From a virus, in IMG/VR virus record IMGVR_UViG_3300045125_000043, positions 1 through 45,473 of that record: a stretch of DNA of 45,473 nucleotides; one strand, given 5' to 3'. The notes beneath the pieces were generated by a model that searched no databases, was not told the origin of the DNA, and saw only the letters and a list, made by a program, of their open reading frames with translations. The translations under genes were made by a program, and so were the position numbers. The stretch's first letter is position 1, and every line of letters starts with the position of its first letter. Positions 7,269 to 17,261 of this stretch are shown piece by piece.

Positions 7269-8663
7269 TTAGATTTTTTGGAACTTACTTTTATTTTTAA
7301 ATGGTACTGAAACTTTTGTTGATGTATTTGCCTGTCCACTATCTGTGATAGGAGACTGTGCTGATGACTCCACATCATAGAGTTTCATCTTTACTCCTGT
7401 CAATACCCAAGACAAATCTCTATGTTTGTTGGAAAGGATCGTTATACCTGTTCTTTAGCTGCTTGACCATAATTTGACCTAACTGTTCTAGCTCCTCTGT
7501 AGAAATCAAGGCAAACATAAAGTCAGCAGTCGCAGGTAGTCCGAAACTTTCTGATGTGTTTTCAAGTCCAACATCGCTAGAAACAGAGCCGGTACGATTA
7601 ACCTGGGTTGCTGAAAATATTGGAACTCCAAATTCAACAGCCAAACCTCTAAGTTCTTCTGCGATTGATTTGACATATACATAGGAATTTACATTACCCC
7701 CAGCTTTTATTCTTGAAGACATACAAATATTTAGATAGTCAATGAATATAATGTCTGGCTTGAAGTTTTTCTTGAGGTTGAGTTCATTCAAAGAGCCTTG
7801 AAGTGAATGGCAGATGCTGCTGCTGTGGGATACTCCTTGATAATTAGCTTACCCTTGATGTTCTTCTTTTAGGTTATTGATCCTTCTCTTATACATATCC
7901 TGAGATAGATTTTGTAGGTCTTCAAAAGTAACATTCAATAGGTTAGCATCAATTCTCTTGGCAGCTTCTGGTTCGGCAAGTTCTAGTGTAATGTAGAGGA
8001 CATTCTTACCTAGGTTTAGACAAGATGATGCTACGTGACACATAAACAATGACTTACCAACACCAGTACCAGCCAAGACGATATTGAGAGTTTTCTTGGG
8101 AACACCACCCTTGGTAATCTTGTTAAAGAACTCCAAGTCAAAAGGAATCTTTTCCTGAACCTTATGATAGTAATCATACCGTTCATCATACTGTTCTAGG
8201 TAATCGTGGCCTACGTTTGGATCAAACGATACAGACAAGGCATCAGATAACAACTTGGGAATAATCCCTTTGTTCTTACCCGAATTCTTATCATTCATAA
8301 TATCAATTGACTCCATCATTGCGTTATAGATGGCAGACTCTTGACAGAAAGATTCTGTTGAGTCTACCAACCAGTCAATGGAAGTTTGTTCATTGTCAGA
8401 TACAATCTGTAGTCAATGTTTCATTAATAGATCGTATTGTATCTTCACGCTCTGATAATGAGTCAATTGAAATTCTCAAAGAGTCTATGCTTGGAGAAAG
8501 AATTATACTTGACAATAAAAGAATGAATCAGAGAGAATAGTTCTCTCTCTGATTCTACTTTGAAGTACTCACTTTTTAAAAACGGCAAAACCTTTCTGGT
8601 GTATTCATCATTCCTCAACAGGTTCTTCAGAATGATCTTCTCCACGTTCAGTTTGGTCTGCAT
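7269..8663 (-). CDS. 41: Replicative DNA helicase, T4 gp41 type (frameshifted)
   Basis: DnaB-family 5'-3' helicase, the hexameric motor of the T4 replisome. N-terminal part: NVEKIILKNLLRNDEYTRKV. Middle: SVSFDPNVGHDYLEQYDERY and FFNKITKGGVPKKTLNIV. Walker A: LAGTGVGKS. Then LYITLELAEPEAAKRIDANL, Walker B region KPDIIFIDYLNIC, SATQVNRTG and GLPATADFMFALISTEELEQ. The C-terminus continues across an indel as KMKLYDVES to position 7269, so that 39-codon frame is not a separate gene. About 465 residues against 475 for T4. At least three frame breaks. The start ATG at 8663 overlaps the upstream gene by 56 bases. Confidence 0.95.
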
Positions 8664-8931
8664 CAACGTACTCCAAGATTAATGAGTTTAAAATTAAGCC
8701 AGCGTGTTCATTGAACTTCACATCGTTTCTAAGAGAAACTTCACTTGTTCCTTCAGGAATGTTTAACAGATCATACTCAAATTTAAGAGTTGCGGTTTCC
8801 TGTTCACTCTCAACAATAGCTACAGTCGTGTATCTTACAACTGTGCCTTTGTATGGACCCACTAGCATTTCTACAGGGACAGTATCTGCTTTAATATCAT
8901 CCCTGAACTTATAATCTTCATTTAGTATCAT
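8608..8931 (-). CDS. Conserved T4-like phage protein between uvsX and 41
   Basis: An intact 107-codon frame. The core VPVEMLVGPYKGTVVRYTTV and EYDLLNIPEGTSEVSLRND resembles, from memory, an uncharacterised protein found next to uvsX/41 in marine T4-like phages. The sequence alternates hydrophobic residues as beta strands do and ends in an acidic tail (GEDHSEEPVEE), a feature seen in phage ssDNA-associated proteins. A role with the replisome is inferred from position only. Confidence 0.6.
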   Translation of the reverse strand: MILNEDYKFRDDIKADTVPVEMLVGPYKGTVVRYTTVAIVESEQETATLKFEYDLLNIPEGTSEVSLRNDVKFNEHAGLILNSLILEYVDADQTERGEDHSEEPVEE

Positions 8932-8941
8932 GATGTTTTTC

Positions 8942-9124
8942 CTAGGTTTTCCTTATATGATTGAAGTATCTTTTTGGAAGGTGTAGAAATTGGGATAATG
9001 TTGCACCTTTATCCCACATATTTTCAGCCTTTTCTATCATTTTTATAACATCACCATCACAATCAGCAAAAAATTCTTCTGGTGACGGAGGTTTTACATA
9101 GTTACTTTTTTTCCAAAACATCAT
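8942..9124 (-). CDS. Small conserved T4-like protein with helix-turn-helix-like end
   Basis: [20 protein letters not shown] is followed by CDGDVIKMIEKAENMWDKG and SQFLHLPKRYFNHIRKT. The pattern KPP.P.EF..DCD.D...MIE.AE.MWD is familiar from small proteins near uvsX in marine T4-like phages. The C-terminus could bind DNA. Its start overlaps the uvsX stop (ATGA), so the two are translationally coupled. Confidence 0.6.
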   Translation of the reverse strand: MMFWKKSNYVKPPSPEEFFADCDGDVIKMIEKAENMWDKGATLSQFLHLPKRYFNHIRKT

Positions 9125-10164
9125 TCATTCTCCTTCACATTTGTAACATTTGTCTTTCCATAAAGGAATTCGTTTGCACATCCTTCATTTATAGCAGATA
9201 AAATGTCCTCTGTAAAGAACTTTTCAGGCTGCTTAAGAATCTGCGACTCAAATGCTTTTGTGCCATCAGGAAACTCAAACTTGTTTGATACCTTCTTAAC
9301 AACACCAAACTTTTCAGCAAGGTCAAGTAGACCATAATAAGGATCAAGGCCATCTGTATAGTCTAGTAGAGTTTCAACTTCCTTGTTCTCAATTGTTAGT
9401 CGCCCCTTTTTAAGAACAACCTTAACAATAGCACCAGTGACTTCATTATCCTTATCTTTATTCTTCTTCTTGGAAGAAGATAATAGTAGATGCGGCATAA
9501 TCTAGACCAGAACCACCACCCATCTTCTTCATTGGAACATAAGAGCCAACCACATCATATACGTGATTTGTTACAATGAGAGGAACTTTAGCTTTACCTA
9601 GTTTCAGTGTAAGCACACGGAAAGCACCACGAATTAGCTGTGCTCTTGTCATATCACGAGTATCTTTACCATCAGCCATATCTTGAACTTCTTTATCTGT
9701 AGACAGATTGCCCATAGAATCAAGAACAAACAACATTGGTGGTGGGTCTTTCTTTTCCATATACCCATCAAGAATCTTGATAGCCTGTGTTCTAAACTCT
9801 TGAACTGTAGCAACAGGAACAATAGCAATTCGCTTTGTATCTACACCACGATCTTCAAGCATTTGCTTAGAGATAGCAGATTCAGATTCAAAATAGAATA
9901 CAAACCCTTTTTGATTGTCTTTTAGAAATTGTCTGACAATATTGATTGCGTAGAATGTTTTGCCAGTTGGAGAGGTTCACCAGCAAGAGCAGTCACCTTG
10001 TTGTTTGGTAGACCACCATAGATTGAACCGGAAAGAAGGGCATTTAGGCTGTATGAGCCTGTACCAATATATCCTGTAACATCACCAGCATCAATGCCTT
10101 CATCGGCAATACCAGCGTATTCGTTGCCTGTTTCTTTCAACAGGTCAGAAAAAATATCCGACAT
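9121..10164 (-). CDS. uvsX: UvsX RecA-like recombinase (frameshifted)
   Basis: Strand-exchange recombinase that drives recombination-dependent replication and repair in T4-like phages. Visible in order: [28 protein letters not shown] at the start of the Walker A loop with FYAINI-type sequence after the break, [38 protein letters not shown] (Walker B), [20 protein letters not shown] then [30 protein letters not shown] (L2 region). Two indels, near 9475-9490 and 9925-9980. About 347 residues, the usual UvsX length. Confidence 0.95.
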
Positions 10165-10187
10165 AAGTTTCTCCTTTTATGTATTAA

Positions 10188-10211
10188 CTGAATAGCAATC
10201 TCACTATTCAG
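10188..10211 (-). promoter_or_regulatory. Inverted repeat upstream of uvsX
   Basis: CTGAATAG and CTATTCAG form a perfect 8-bp stem with an 8-base loop, ending about 24 bases before the uvsX ATG and just ahead of its AAAGGAG site. No T-run follows, so it is more likely an RNA structure or protein site than a terminator. Confidence 0.45.
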
Positions 10212-10217
10212 GTCTAT

Positions 10218-10563
10218 TTATAATCTTACAATATCATCTTCACTGCATGTAGCTCCTTGTTGTAATTCTAGGATTACCAAAGGAAATTCATCAGATAGAT
10301 TTGTGACCTTGTGTATATCACGAACATGTATTTTATACATATCCCCAGGATCAACATCATAACCAAGTTGATTAATTTTTAGATGTCCTTTCCCTGAAAT
10401 AATAGTCCAACACTCAGCTCTTAGGTTATGATACTGGAGGCTAATACTTTGTTTTGGGAAGGATGGATAACTTCTTTACTTTATATCCATCCCCTCTTTC
10501 CAAAACATACCATGAGCCCCACGGTCTTTTACAATAATCAACATCATCTAGCTTGTTCGCCAT
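10218..10563 (-). CDS. Mannose-6-phosphate isomerase-type cupin (one frameshift)
   Basis: Single-domain cupin of the type II phosphomannose isomerase family. It opens RPWGSWYVLERGDGYKVKKL, and after one indel in an A-run continues SISLQYHNLRAECWTIISGK, LKINQLGYDVDPGDMYKIHV and HKVTNLSDEFPLVILELQQG. The metal-binding pattern QYHxxRxExW and the later His are present. Such enzymes interconvert sugar phosphates for GDP-mannose-type nucleotide sugars, which fits the glycan cassette downstream. About 114 residues. Confidence 0.8.
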
Positions 10564-10581
10564 TAAAATTCACCACCATCA

Positions 10582-11430
10582 TTATGTGCTGTTTTCTATT
10601 TTCTTTTTCTTTCTTGGTTCTCTGAGAGACTTGGGAGTCTTCATTTCCAAGAACTCCATTTTTTCATAGTCATCCCTACGAGATATTGTAATATTGAAGG
10701 CCAGTAGCAACATAACTGCCAATGGATCAAATACAAATATCACCAACAGTATCACAAATCTTACTGCTTTGTCAATGACTTCGTTAGACGAATCCTCATA
10801 GATAACCTCTGCAACATACTTGGAGGCCCAACCTCTGCTTCTAGTTTTTGATTTCGGCATCACCCTTGATCTTTTCTATACGCATTGGTTTTAGTTCTTC
10901 AAGCAATTTATTCTTTTGCTTTACAAGTTCGTCTCTATTCTTCTTTTGCTCTCTGGGAAGCATTCAGAGCAGTAGTTCCACTTTTCTTTTCAATGATCTT
11001 ATTGATTGAATCGTCAATCACCTTGATCTGTTTATCAATATCCAGAAATCTCCTCTTGCTTGAACTTTATCTGTTCATCAAGAATAGTTTGTCCGCTGGC
11101 AGCACCAGTCTCAATTGAGCTCTGATGCTCAATATGGGCACGAGATAGAACACCAGAAGATTCCCATTAGAAGTAATGCCCATAAGAACGACTATTGCTA
11201 ATAGAAAATATGTCTTCACCCTCCATTTGATATACGCCCAGTTGTGGTATAGCCAAGACATCCGCAGCAAGTTTTCCTATTTCAAGAATTGAACCCATAA
11301 TAACAACTGGCCAAAACGCACTGCAGCAAAGATTGCTGTTAATCCAATGTTGCTGTAATAGAGCAGCAACACCAGATAGAGCCAACCCTGTGACAAGCAC
11401 AAAGAGAGAGGCTGAGATATTGTGTTTCAT
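10582..11430 (-). CDS. Multi-pass membrane protein with central coiled coil (frameshifted)
   Basis: Three frames join into one protein of about 282 residues. N-terminus MKHNISASLFVLVTGLALSG then FWPVVIMGSILEIGKL (two membrane helices). Next WLYHNWAYIKWRVKTYFLLA then IVVLMGITS (third helix). A long charged region follows (REQKKNRDELVKQKNKLLEE then LKPMRIEKIKGDAEIK, coiled coil). Then KYVAEVIYEDSSNEVIDKAV and FVILLVIFVFDPLAVMLLLA (last helix) and a basic tail. This TM-TM-TM-coil-TM layout matches, from memory, an uncharacterised membrane protein of marine T4-like phages. Function unknown. Confidence 0.65.
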
Positions 11431-11465
11431 GACTTGCCACTTTTGTTGTATATGTTAAGTTTTAT

Positions 11466-12798
11466 TTATGTGAAAAAGTCATCTAGTGATTGTGATTTTG
11501 AACCGGCAACATGTTGAATACGAGTTTTGTGCTTTCTCTATAGATATTCTTTTTTTCTACGTTCAATACCAATAAAGTTAAAACCCTCAAGTAGTGCTGC
11601 TTTACCAGTTGATCCTGATCCCATGAAAGAGGTCCAGAACAACACCATTCTTTGGTGTAACCAGATCGGCAAAGATATTTCATTAGATTCTGTTGGCTTA
11701 ACTGTTGGATGGCTGTTTCTATATTCTGTGTTTCGTCCAGCAGACAAAGATGACGGTTTACCTGATGTGCCGTTTTTCTGTTGCGAACGTAACGACCTTC
11801 TTTGCAGACAGTTGATCAGACCTTCATCCCGATCAGACTTTGATGCCTTGGCACAATAGACGAGCAGCAGAACCAAGATCACCATATTGGTCCACAAAAA
11901 AAGAGACACCTGATGATTTATTCCAGATTCCACCTGTTCCTCTAAGCCCTTTGTCCACACCAGATTTGCTTTCAGGAGAGCTTCACCCAAAACCTCATCA
12001 GACCCATCGTGAATAACATTTGCTGTAGCCAACGACCAAGTTCTTCTGCTATGGCAACTTTTTCTGCTGATTCTTTTTTCTTTTTTTCTGGTACTTCTGG
12101 GTCATGCATCCAGGTCTATCCCAACCTTCTGATGCTTTTGGTCTGCCCATACTAACCATTCCGCCACCAAGTTTATCATTAGTTGGAACTCCTGCATCCA
12201 TCAATATTCAAAGCACCTGTACCATACTCTAATACATTCTACGGCTGCCGGTTCGTGTGATTGGCTTTACGGGCAACAGCGATAGGTTCATGTGCTGGCT
12301 TCAGTTGCGGTTCCCCAACCTTCCCATTGTTTTGCTGCATCAGTGGCGGGTTCAGTAAGTTCCCATTCACCTTTATAATCGCCATAACTTCTTCTTACCT
12401 TCTTGTTTTTGAGTCACACCAAGAATTTTTATTATTACCGACAACTTGTCTTTGAGCACCACTTTCTCTATCAATTGCTTTGCCAATGTCGTGTGACTTT
12501 GGGAAAGCCAGAACCATACAACCACATAATCTGATCCCGAATTTCAAAACCAGCATCCTCAATCTGAACCACGCCACGATGGTATGTGCGAGAGCCAAAG
12601 AATGCCAGTAGATGACCACCAGGCTTCAGAACACGAAAACCTCTTTCCAAATCTCGGCCTTTGGTACATCATAGTCCCAAGACTTACCCATAAATGAAAG
12701 TCCATATGGTGGGTCCGTCACACATGAATCAATAGAATTATCTTCCATTGACTTGAGTGCGTTTAAGCAATCGTTATTGTATAATGTGTGTATTTCAC
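11466..12798 (-). CDS. DNA methyltransferase, N4/N6 beta class (frameshifted)
   Basis: SAM-dependent base methyltransferase. HTLYNNDCLNALKSMEDNSI and CVTDPPYGLSFMGKSWDYDV show the catalytic DPPY (motif IV). Then LAFFGSRTYHR, FEIRDQIMWLYGSGFPKSHD and VVGNNKNSWCDSKTRR. The C-terminal end has TVKPTE, FMGSGSTGKAALLEGFNFIG (SAM-binding FxGxG, motif I) and QSLDDFFT. Motif order IV before I indicates the beta class, as in many phage and type II enzymes. Several indels. The start is probably the GTG at 12798, overlapping the stop of 43, behind a GGAGG. It could protect phage DNA from restriction. Confidence 0.85.
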
Positions 12799-15365
12799 GA
12801 AAGAAAATCCTCCAAGCTTGATACTTTCTCAGTTTTTCCACCCAATACAATCAAGGATGATTTTCAATGGTTCAAGAAAACTCTTTTCAAATTGTGTATT
12901 GTAGTCAATATACTTCTTAATGTCAAGGTCTTCTGGTATTGCCTGTGGGAATGATATGACTTATTACTTCTAATGGTATTTGGTTCTTTCAAATAGATGA
13001 ACTTGATCTTATCGGCATCACTTGATAAATGGATATTTCTTGGTTAGTTTCTTTGACTTGATAAGATTGTTATATACAATTGAACCACGAAGGCGTGGAT
13101 TGGTGTTCCCTTTGCATATGAACCAGTTGCCTTATCAGTATAAGTTTCAATACCATTCACACCACGAGGAAAAGCAATTTGATCCTCTGGTAATGTAGTG
13201 AACTCTTTTCTAAAGAACTCAATGAACTGAACTCACATTTTCATCGTCTATTTTGGATAGCATATAATCAACCGAGGCAAGCAACTTTTCGCGGGCCAGG
13301 CCAGGTGTGGAACTTTTAATCATTTCAAGTCCCATGAATCTTTACTTGAGGCTTTGCATATTTCACACCTTCGTTATCGTATACATTCAAAATGTAACGT
13401 TTCTTTGCCGTCCAAATTCCTTTGTCCGCCAAGACTTCCCGCTTCATAAACATCTTCTGTGCTAACGCATTAGTATACTGAGCAAGCTCATTATAAGACT
13501 TGTCAATAAACGGCTGAATTTTATCTTCACATACCTTATCCAAGAATGCGATTGTTTGTTTTGTTCCAAGAAGATGGATTTGAAGTAAGTATAGTTTTGC
13601 ACACCAAGTCATTAAGAGATAGGTAAATCGAGTCGGTATCAGATGCAATTACGTAGTCCTTGTTAGAAAGAACCTAACACCTTATTTAGATAACCATTGA
13701 GTTTCTTTTGAATCCAACGAATAGCCAACTGACCTGACGTAGTAATTGCTGATGCCTGACGAATGTCAAAGAATCTGAAGTACTGATTACCCAATGCACC
13801 ATAGGCTGAGTTTAGACAAACTTTCTTAGCCAATTGGAGATTGTTGAACCGAGCAATTCTCTTTTCAATCTCATTTCTTTTTTCTTTATCAGTTTCTTTC
13901 TCAAGTTCCTTCTTCGCTTCAATCGCTTCTTTTTTATATCGTGATCTATCATTATACATATTCTCCATAATGTGGGCCAGGAATCCCTGACTATCCACCT
14001 TGAACAACTGTCCATTTGGTGTAAGAGTTACGCCAAAGTTCTTTCAGTTGTGATGTGTCCAATCTCTTTGTTTAGCATAGAGTCAACACTAATACTTTGT
14101 GAAATGATCTTTCGCATTTCATCAGTATAGTCCTCAGGCTCAATAAACTTGTCTGGGCTAATATTGAACTGCATAATCAAATGTGGGTAAAGTGAGATCA
14201 AGTCAAAGCTAGCAATCCAGTTATGCAATCCAACGATAGGGTCTTTGACATATGCACCAACATATGCCTCATCCTTATCATGTGATGTGATAGGAGGAAG
14301 AACCTTATGATCTTTTCTTAGCTCATTGAATATGATGTTATCCCACATACGAACCTGTGCGAAAACATCGTCATAGTTTGACTTGCTGTCATAGGCAAGA
14401 GTGAGAGCAAGATCAATAAGCTTCAGCTTATCATCAAGCATTTCAACAAGCTCAACGTCTCTAATGTTATATTCAATGAACTTTTGAAAGTCGTGTTTGT
14501 ATAGGCTGTGAAGAGTTACCATATTCTTCATATGATAGCTTTCGTTCGCCTAGTTCTTCATGGCAGATATGGTTTAGTGAATATGACTCTTGTGGCTTGA
14601 GCACAAACTTCTTGTAAAGTTCAATATAGTCCAGAGTAGCAACACCCAAAAGAGAGTATGCAATCTGCTCTTTACCCATAATATAGGTTGTACGAGTTGT
14701 AATCTTATGCCAAGGAGAAATTCTGCTTGCCTGTGTCTCACCCAGGACTTTTGTAATACGATTGACTAGATATGGAATATCAAAGAACTTAATATTCCAT
14801 CCAGTAATGATGTCTGGGTAATTTAGTGTCCAACGATCTAGGAATTTTTTGATGAGATCAATTTCATCGCTACATCTAATATATAGAACATCACTACGAG
14901 TATTAGTATACTCACCGCAGCCATATACAAAAATACCATTGTGCATCCAGCAATGTAATAGCAGTAATAGATTCATTAGCCATTCCCGGATCAGGAACCG
15001 TTTCACACTACCCACTTCGATATCGATGTTAGCAACATGTATTAAACTCTTGTCCCAATCCACATACGCATCTGCGTATAAATCTGAAATATACGCATAC
15101 TCGTATTTTTGATTTCCATAGACCTTGAAATTATCTATGTCCTTGTATTTATTGATAAAATCACGACAATCCCTGATTGTCCCAGGCTTGATGCTGGACA
15201 TATATTCACCAGAGAGTTGTCGTGTACTTTGTTGGTGTTTTGGACTGTAGAAAAAGAGTTGGATGATAGTCCAACTTCTTCATTACTTTTCTACCGTCGC
15301 TTTCAACCCCTCTATACAATATCTTAGAACCGTAGACTTGTACGTTAGTATAGAAAGGACTGCAT
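12795..15365 (-). CDS. 43: Family B DNA polymerase, T4 gp43 type (frameshifted)
   Basis: Replicative polymerase with proofreading. N-terminus after MQS: FYTNVQVYGSKILYRGVESD. Exo I: HVANIDIEVGS. Exo II: IITGWNIKFFDIPYLV. Motif A: SFDLISLYPHLIMQFNISPD. Motif B: KKVCLNSAYGALGNQYF. Motif C: VIASDTDSIYLSL. The C-terminus has KKYIDYNTQFEKSFLEPLKI and SSLEDFLS, the clamp-binding type of end. About 857 residues against 898 in T4. At least six frame breaks. In T4 this gene follows regA directly, here it is far away. Confidence 0.96.
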
Positions 15366-15386
15366 TTTTTCACCTTTTTGTTGAAT

Positions 15387-15699
15387 TTAGTCGGGCATCA
15401 TAATCTTTGATGGAGGCATTACAATACCACCAAAGATTGAGTTATACTGATTGACGAATTCTTGAATAGGCTTCATTATAAGCAAAACATGATCTTTGTC
15501 AAGTGTAAACTCTTTATCATCAGAAAACTCTGTCCAAGGAGCAAGACCAACACTAGGTATTTTAGGATCAGCCCTGCTTGCAACGATAGCAATCTTAAGT
15601 GGATTCTTAATCTTTAGAAAATTCCCACCGTCTTGAACGACTTCAGTAAGAATCTCCTCACCATTAAAGTAACTTCAATAGTCTAATATCTAGTGCCAT
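15387..15699 (-). CDS. LSm-like conserved phage protein upstream of 43 (one frameshift)
   Basis: MALDIRLLK, then after one indel YFNGEEILTEVVQDGGNFLK, KNPLKIAIVASRADPK, VGLAPWTEFSDDKEFTLDKD, FVNQYNSIFGGIVMPPS. From memory this is a widespread protein in marine T4-like phages with an Sm/Hfq-like beta-barrel pattern (NGEEI...V...F...NP). It might bind RNA, which is inference. About 103 residues, 21 bases ahead of the polymerase start. Confidence 0.6.
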
Positions 15700-15700
15700 T

Positions 15701-15892
15701 TTATACCTCTTCCATAATAAATGGATAAACAGATACAGTAACCCACTTTTCAGGGATTAATGTAACACTCATACCAGTTTCACTCTGATATGTATATGCA
15801 TTGTCATTATCCATCACCTTGATAATACGTTCCCAACAGCCATCATAGTCACGCTGCACTAGTTGTGTTTCAAGCACATTACTTACATGCAT
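15701..15892 (-). CDS. Small hypothetical protein
   Basis: An intact 63-codon frame, MHVSNVLETQLVQRDYDGCW to EKWVTVSVYPFIMEEV, beta-strand-like. It has a GGAGG site inside the end of the upstream gene and overlaps that gene by 10 bases. Function unknown. Confidence 0.6.
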   Translation of the reverse strand: MHVSNVLETQLVQRDYDGCWERIIKVMDNDNAYTYQSETGMSVTLIPEKWVTVSVYPFIMEEV

Positions 15893-16080
15893 CTAATTTT
15901 CCTCCAATAAGAAGCTTTCACTTCTTCATATTCATTACTAACATCTTGCACAGAACCATTATTAAATCTTATGGTAAGAGATTCAGGGTTATGCACAGAT
16001 TGTGATACGGTAGTAATATGGTACTTGTTGATAAGTATATACGTTCCATCCACTCTTGTCAACTCAATAAAGGTACTCAT
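15883..16080 (-). CDS. FlbD-like small protein
   Basis: An intact 65-codon frame. FIELTRVDGTYILINKYHIT and LTIRFNNGSVQDVSNEYEEV match the layout of FlbD-like proteins (I.LTR.DG..I.LN...I and ..L.NG....V..S.EEV). Bacterial FlbD relates to flagellar genes, but in phages this fold is of unknown role. It is translationally coupled to the next gene. Confidence 0.55.
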   Translation of the reverse strand: MSTFIELTRVDGTYILINKYHITTVSQSVHNPESLTIRFNNGSVQDVSNEYEEVKASYWRKIRCM

Positions 16081-16082
16081 GT

Positions 16083-16250
16083 TTACTTCTTTTTCCTTGG
16101 TGTTGACTTCTTAGCAGTTGAAGTCTTCTTGACAAACTCAGGAACAATTGTCTGTTCTTCAGTTGGCTTGGCTTCAATATTCTCTACTGCTTCCTTAGCC
16201 TTTGTTAGACCAATTCCAACATAGTCTTTTACTTTATCCCAAAACGACAT
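16083..16250 (-). CDS. Small lysine-rich hypothetical protein
   Basis: An intact 55-codon frame, MSFWDKVKDYVGIGLTKAKE to STAKKSTPRKKK. An amphipathic N-terminal helix is followed by a Lys-rich tail that could bind nucleic acid. The stop lies a few bases before the FlbD-like start. Function unknown. Confidence 0.55.
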   Translation of the reverse strand: MSFWDKVKDYVGIGLTKAKEAVENIEAKPTEEQTIVPEFVKKTSTAKKSTPRKKK

Positions 16251-16268
16251 TCGTTTTCTCCTTTATGT

Positions 16269-17261
16269 CTAAGATTTTGTGGTATTTATTGCATTCTCTA
16301 CACAAATTTTAATGCTATCTTTAACTTTCTTTTCTGCTCTCCAGCCAAACTTTAGTAATGCCTTGGTGCTAGAAGGTATTCTGACAATAACATCATTTTT
16401 ATATGACTTCACACCTTTAATCAGAAGTTGCTTATCTGGCAAGACCGACATTTCTACACCAGCATCATGGATTAGCTGTGCCAATTGCTTCATTGTAATT
16501 GGTTCCATGTTACCCAGATTGAATGATTCATTCTTGATATCACCAAAGGAATAATCAGCAATAGCCTGTGAGATTTCATCAATCCAAGTGAAACACCTGA
16601 TCTGTTCACCATCACCAATGATTTCTAATTGTTCTGTTTTGTCAATAATAATCTTTTTGATGTAATCAGCAAATACGTGTGAAGTTCCTTGATCGCCTTC
16701 TGCTGTCTCATATGGAGTAATAATGTTGAAAGGTCTTCCAAATAATATATTCCAAGCCATACTGCTTATGAAATGCTTCTACACAGCCTTTCACCAACAA
16801 ACTTACTTAGACCATAATCTGTCTTTGGTGCTACTGCATGATCTGGCATATCTTCTGTAACAGGAACATTGACATCTTGGATACATGTCTCATAGACCAT
16901 ACTTGAGCTAATATAAACAACTCGTTTAACATTTGTTCTAACACATGCTCGTAGAACATTGTTATGTAAAGTTAGGTCTTCGCCAAGAATATCCGCAACA
17001 ATACTTATTGAAACCACCAACACCATAAATTCTTGCTGCTGCCTGAATTACATAGTCTGGTTGATACTTATCAAAAAGATAATCAACACCCAATCTATCT
17101 GTTAGGTCAATTTGTTCAAATGCATATCTATTATCAGTCGTTCTTCTTTCACCATAACGACAAAGGTTATCAACACCAATCACTTCATGTCCTTGTTCAA
17201 TCAGCCTAGGAATAACCGATTGCATTAGACTGCCTTCTGAACCAGTAACTAAAATTTTCAT
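16269..17261 (-). CDS. NAD-dependent sugar epimerase/dehydratase (frameshifted)
   Basis: Extended SDR enzyme acting on nucleotide sugars. MKILVTGSEGSLMQSVIPRL carries the TGxxG NAD-binding loop (normally TGxxGxxG). DNLCRYGERRTTDNRYAFEQ then IDLTDR, ISSSMVYE (catalytic Ser), DYGLSKFVGERLC (YxxxK) and LFGRPFNIITPYE follow. The C-terminal half binds sugar (FTWIDEISQAIADY, SFNLGNMEPITMKQLAQLI). Two indels. Last gene of the glycan cassette. Its ATG overlaps the stop of the dehydrogenase, so the two probably act in sequence. It could be a 4- or 2-epimerase or a dehydratase. Confidence 0.88.

Noticed and set aside
7269-7388. Separate 39-codon gene starting MKLYDVESSAQ
   Set aside because: T4-like gp41 ends with this sequence, and an indel before it explains the new frame, so it is the helicase C-terminus.
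10215-10222. TATAAATA on the minus strand about 50 bases upstream of uvsX
   Set aside because: It overlaps the last codons and stop of the cupin gene (VRL stop), where this sequence arises from coding. uvsX is normally early, so a late promoter is not required.
7420-15365. Programmed ribosomal frameshifting in replication genes
   Set aside because: The breaks are numerous, at varied places, and without slippery-site plus structure pattern.
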